Source: an uncultured Clostridia bacterium (lineage in GTDB: Bacteria; Bacillota; Clostridia; Christensenellales; Borkfalkiaceae). From it: a stretch of 6,609 nt of DNA. The DNA lies in contig CANQUY010000099.1 of the NCBI GenBank assembly GCA_947627125.1, positions 1 to 6,609 of the forward strand, read 5' to 3'. The notes under the pieces are model-generated. The model was not told where the DNA came from, did not search any database, and was given only the letters and a program-made list of their open reading frames with translations. Made by a program: the position numbers and the translations under genes. Below, one piece after another: positions 4,963-6,609 of the stretch (positions are counted from its first letter, which is position 1; every line of letters starts with the position of its first letter).

Positions 4963-6609
4963 ATGAAAAACTTTTGGGATCCGCCCGCTTCCCTGCGGGC
5001 AAGGCCCTTTTGGTCGCTGAACGGCTCCCTCGAGGAGGGGGAACTGAAGCGTCAGATCGCTGTCATGCGGGAGATGGGGTTCGGCGGCGCGTATCTTCAT
5101 TCGAGGACGGGCCTTTCCACTGAATACCTCTCCAAAGAATGGTTCCGCCTCATGAACGTCTGCGCGGACGAGCTTGAAAAATATGGCATGTCCGCCTATC
5201 TCTATGACGAGGACCGCTATCCCTCGGGCGTTGCGGGAGGCTATGTGCCCATGCACAAAGAATTCCGCGGAAAGTACATCACCGTCCGCATCCTTCCCGC
5301 CGCAGCGTACACCGCCGAAGAGGGGGATATTGGGGCGTTTTCGGTGAAATTCAAGGGAGAACGGCTTCTCTCCTACCGTCCCTATGCGGGCGGCGGGGGA
5401 AACGTTGCCGTCTTTTCCGTGCGGGAGCGGGAGGCGCAAGACGTCTATAACGGCTATCCCTACTTCGACGCCCTCAAAAGGGAGGCGACGGAGGAATTTC
5501 TGCATATCACACTCGACCGCTATGCGGAGGAGATGGGGGAGCGTCTGGGAAGAAGCGTGAAGGGTGTCTTTACCGACGAGCCCAACCGCGGCGCGGTGTT
5601 CAACGGCTTCGCCCATATCGGCGCGGACGCCGAGCGCAGGACCCCATACACCGAGGAGCTCTTCTCCGCCTACTATGAAAGATGGCACGAGCGGCTCGAA
5701 GACAAACTTCCCGAGCTCTATTTCCGCGGCAAGAACAGCTTCTCCCGCACGGCATGGCGGTATCTCGAAACGTTGACCGCCCTCTTTCTCGAAAACTACG
5801 CGGAGCCCTACCGCGCGTGGTGCAGGAAGCACGGCATTGCCTTTACGGGGCACATTCTGCATGAGGACAATCTCTCCGCCATGACCACGCTCTGCGGCTC
5901 TCCCATGCGCTTTTACGAACGCATGGACGCCCCCGGCGTTGACAATCTGACGGCGGAGAGCACCAACATTGCCGTGCCCGTCATGTGCTCGTCTGTGGCG
6001 CGGCAGTGCGGAAAGAAAAATGTTCTCTCCGAAATGTACGCCGTCATCGGCTGGCAGGCTGACTTCCGCACCTATAAGCGGATCGGTGACTGGCATGCCT
6101 TTTTCGGCGTAAACGACCGCTGTACGCACCTCAGCATGTACACGATGGGGGGCATCGCCAAGCGCGACTATCCCGCAAGCATTCTCTCCCAGAGCATCTG
6201 GTGGAAGGATTACAGGATGGTGGAGGACTACTTTGCCCGTTTCAATGTCTTTCTGTCGCAGGGAAAGGAGAGAGCGCAGCTGTTGTGGGTCCATCCCGTC
6301 GAATCGGCGTGGGGCATGAGCCGCATGGAAGGGTACAACAACTGTTTTGTGCCGAAGGATCCCGACTATCTCGCCCTCGAAACGCGGTATTGGAACGTTT
6401 CAAATATACTCGCGGAGAGCGGCATAAAATTTGATTTCGGCGACGAAGAGATGATGTCCCGCCTCGCCCGCGTGGAGCGGAACAAGGGAAAAGTTTACTT
6501 CCGCGTCGGACGGGAGAAGTATGAAAAAGTCCTGCTCGCGGGGAATGTGACGCTCAGAAATTCCACCGTTAAACTTTTACGCCGCTTTCTCCGTTTGGGC
6601 GGGGAGGTA
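4963..6609 (+). CDS. GH106-like glycoside hydrolase, probable alpha-L-rhamnosidase type (3' end outside window)
   Basis: The frame is open from ATG 4963 to the window end (549 codons, no stop). Related proteins are, from memory, usually about 800-1100 residues, so the C-terminal part is missing. Family-typical blocks are RPFWSLNGSLEEGELKRQI (14-32), GFGGAYLHSRTGLSTEYLS (39-57), AYLYDEDRYPSGVAGG (78-93), GVFTDEPN (201-208), LSEMYAVIGWQ (355-365) and ILSQSIWWKDYRMVEDYF (407-424). LLWVHPVESAW (440-450) and the stretch near 523-549 resemble the flavodoxin/amidotransferase-like domain that follows the TIM barrel. Glu206 and Glu357 are candidate catalytic carboxylates by position in conserved blocks; this is inference. 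GH106 enzymes hydrolyse terminal alpha-L-rhamnosyl linkages, including in rhamnogalacturonan. There is no signal peptide, so it likely acts in the cytoplasm on imported oligosaccharides. The nearby rhaD supports rhamnose as product, but many relatives are untested and other substrates are possible. Confidence 0.82.
   Translation, partial: MKNFWDPPASLRARPFWSLNGSLEEGELKRQIAVMREMGFGGAYLHSRTGLSTEYLSKEWFRLMNVCADELEKYGMSAYLYDEDRYPSGVAGGYVPMHKEFRGKYITVRILPAAAYTAEEGDIGAFSVKFKGERLLSYRPYAGGGGNVAVFSVREREAQDVYNGYPYFDALKREATEEFLHITLDRYAEEMGERLGRSVKGVFTDEPNRGAVFNGFAHIGADAERRTPYTEELFSAYYERWHERLEDKLPELYFRGKNSFSRTAWRYLETLTALFLENYAEPYRAWCRKHGIAFTGHILHEDNLSAMTTLCGSPMRFYERMDAPGVDNLTAESTNIAVPVMCSSVARQCGKKNVLSEMYAVIGWQADFRTYKRIGDWHAFFGVNDRCTHLSMYTMGGIAKRDYPASILSQSIWWKDYRMVEDYFARFNVFLSQGKERAQLLWVHPVESAWGMSRMEGYNNCFVPKDPDYLALETRYWNVSNILAESGIKFDFGDEEMMSRLARVERNKGKVYFRVGREKYEKVLLAGNVTLRNSTVKLLRRFLRLGGEV

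Noticed and set aside
4909..6294. 461-codon minus-strand reading frame
   Set aside because: It is antisense to the GH106-like gene, whose frame is clearly real from its family motifs. The opposite product shows no domain pattern and runs over the intergenic hairpin.

Overview
The window reads as a fragment of a Bacillota (Firmicutes, Clostridia-like) genome of fairly high GC. The reasons are the strong AAGGAGG ribosome-binding sites six bases before two start codons, the large Gram-positive-style surface protein ending in a transmembrane helix and a basic tail, and the gene families present. The surface-protein style (stacked Ig-like domains, InlB-type repeats, C-terminal Cys-Gly-Ser plus helix) resembles uncultured gut Clostridia such as Christensenellales/Borkfalkiaceae. 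That placement is an impression and cannot be proven here.

Three genes lie head-to-tail on the + strand. (1) Positions 1-498 are the C-terminal 165 residues of rhamnulose-1-phosphate aldolase (RhaD), with the zinc and catalytic residues retained. (2) After a 145-bp gap, 644-4849 encode a 1401-residue secreted, membrane-anchored protein. It has a signal peptide, four copies of an unrecognised domain each followed by an Ig-like domain, two extra Ig-like domains, two InlB B-repeat-like domains, a Pro/Asp linker, and an NGCGSVIGG-helix-RKKK tail. (3) After a 113-bp gap containing two hairpins, 4963 to the window end encodes the first 549 residues of a signal-less GH106-like (alpha-L-rhamnosidase-type) glycoside hydrolase, cut by the window edge.

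The simplest reading is part of an L-rhamnose or rhamnosyl-glycan use locus. A cytoplasmic rhamnosidase-like enzyme would release L-rhamnose from imported oligosaccharides, and RhaD would split rhamnulose-1-phosphate into dihydroxyacetone phosphate and L-lactaldehyde. The surface protein may contact the glycan or host surface, but its role is unproven. Isomerase, kinase, transporter and regulator are not in the window.

The most notable items are the four-copy domain, the non-LPXTG C-terminal signal, and the inter-gene hairpins. The hairpin next to the GH106 ribosome-binding site has a competing pairing partner upstream, which resembles a terminator/antiterminator arrangement. No RNA gene, mobile element or CRISPR array was seen, and the long minus-strand reading frames look like shadows of the real genes.
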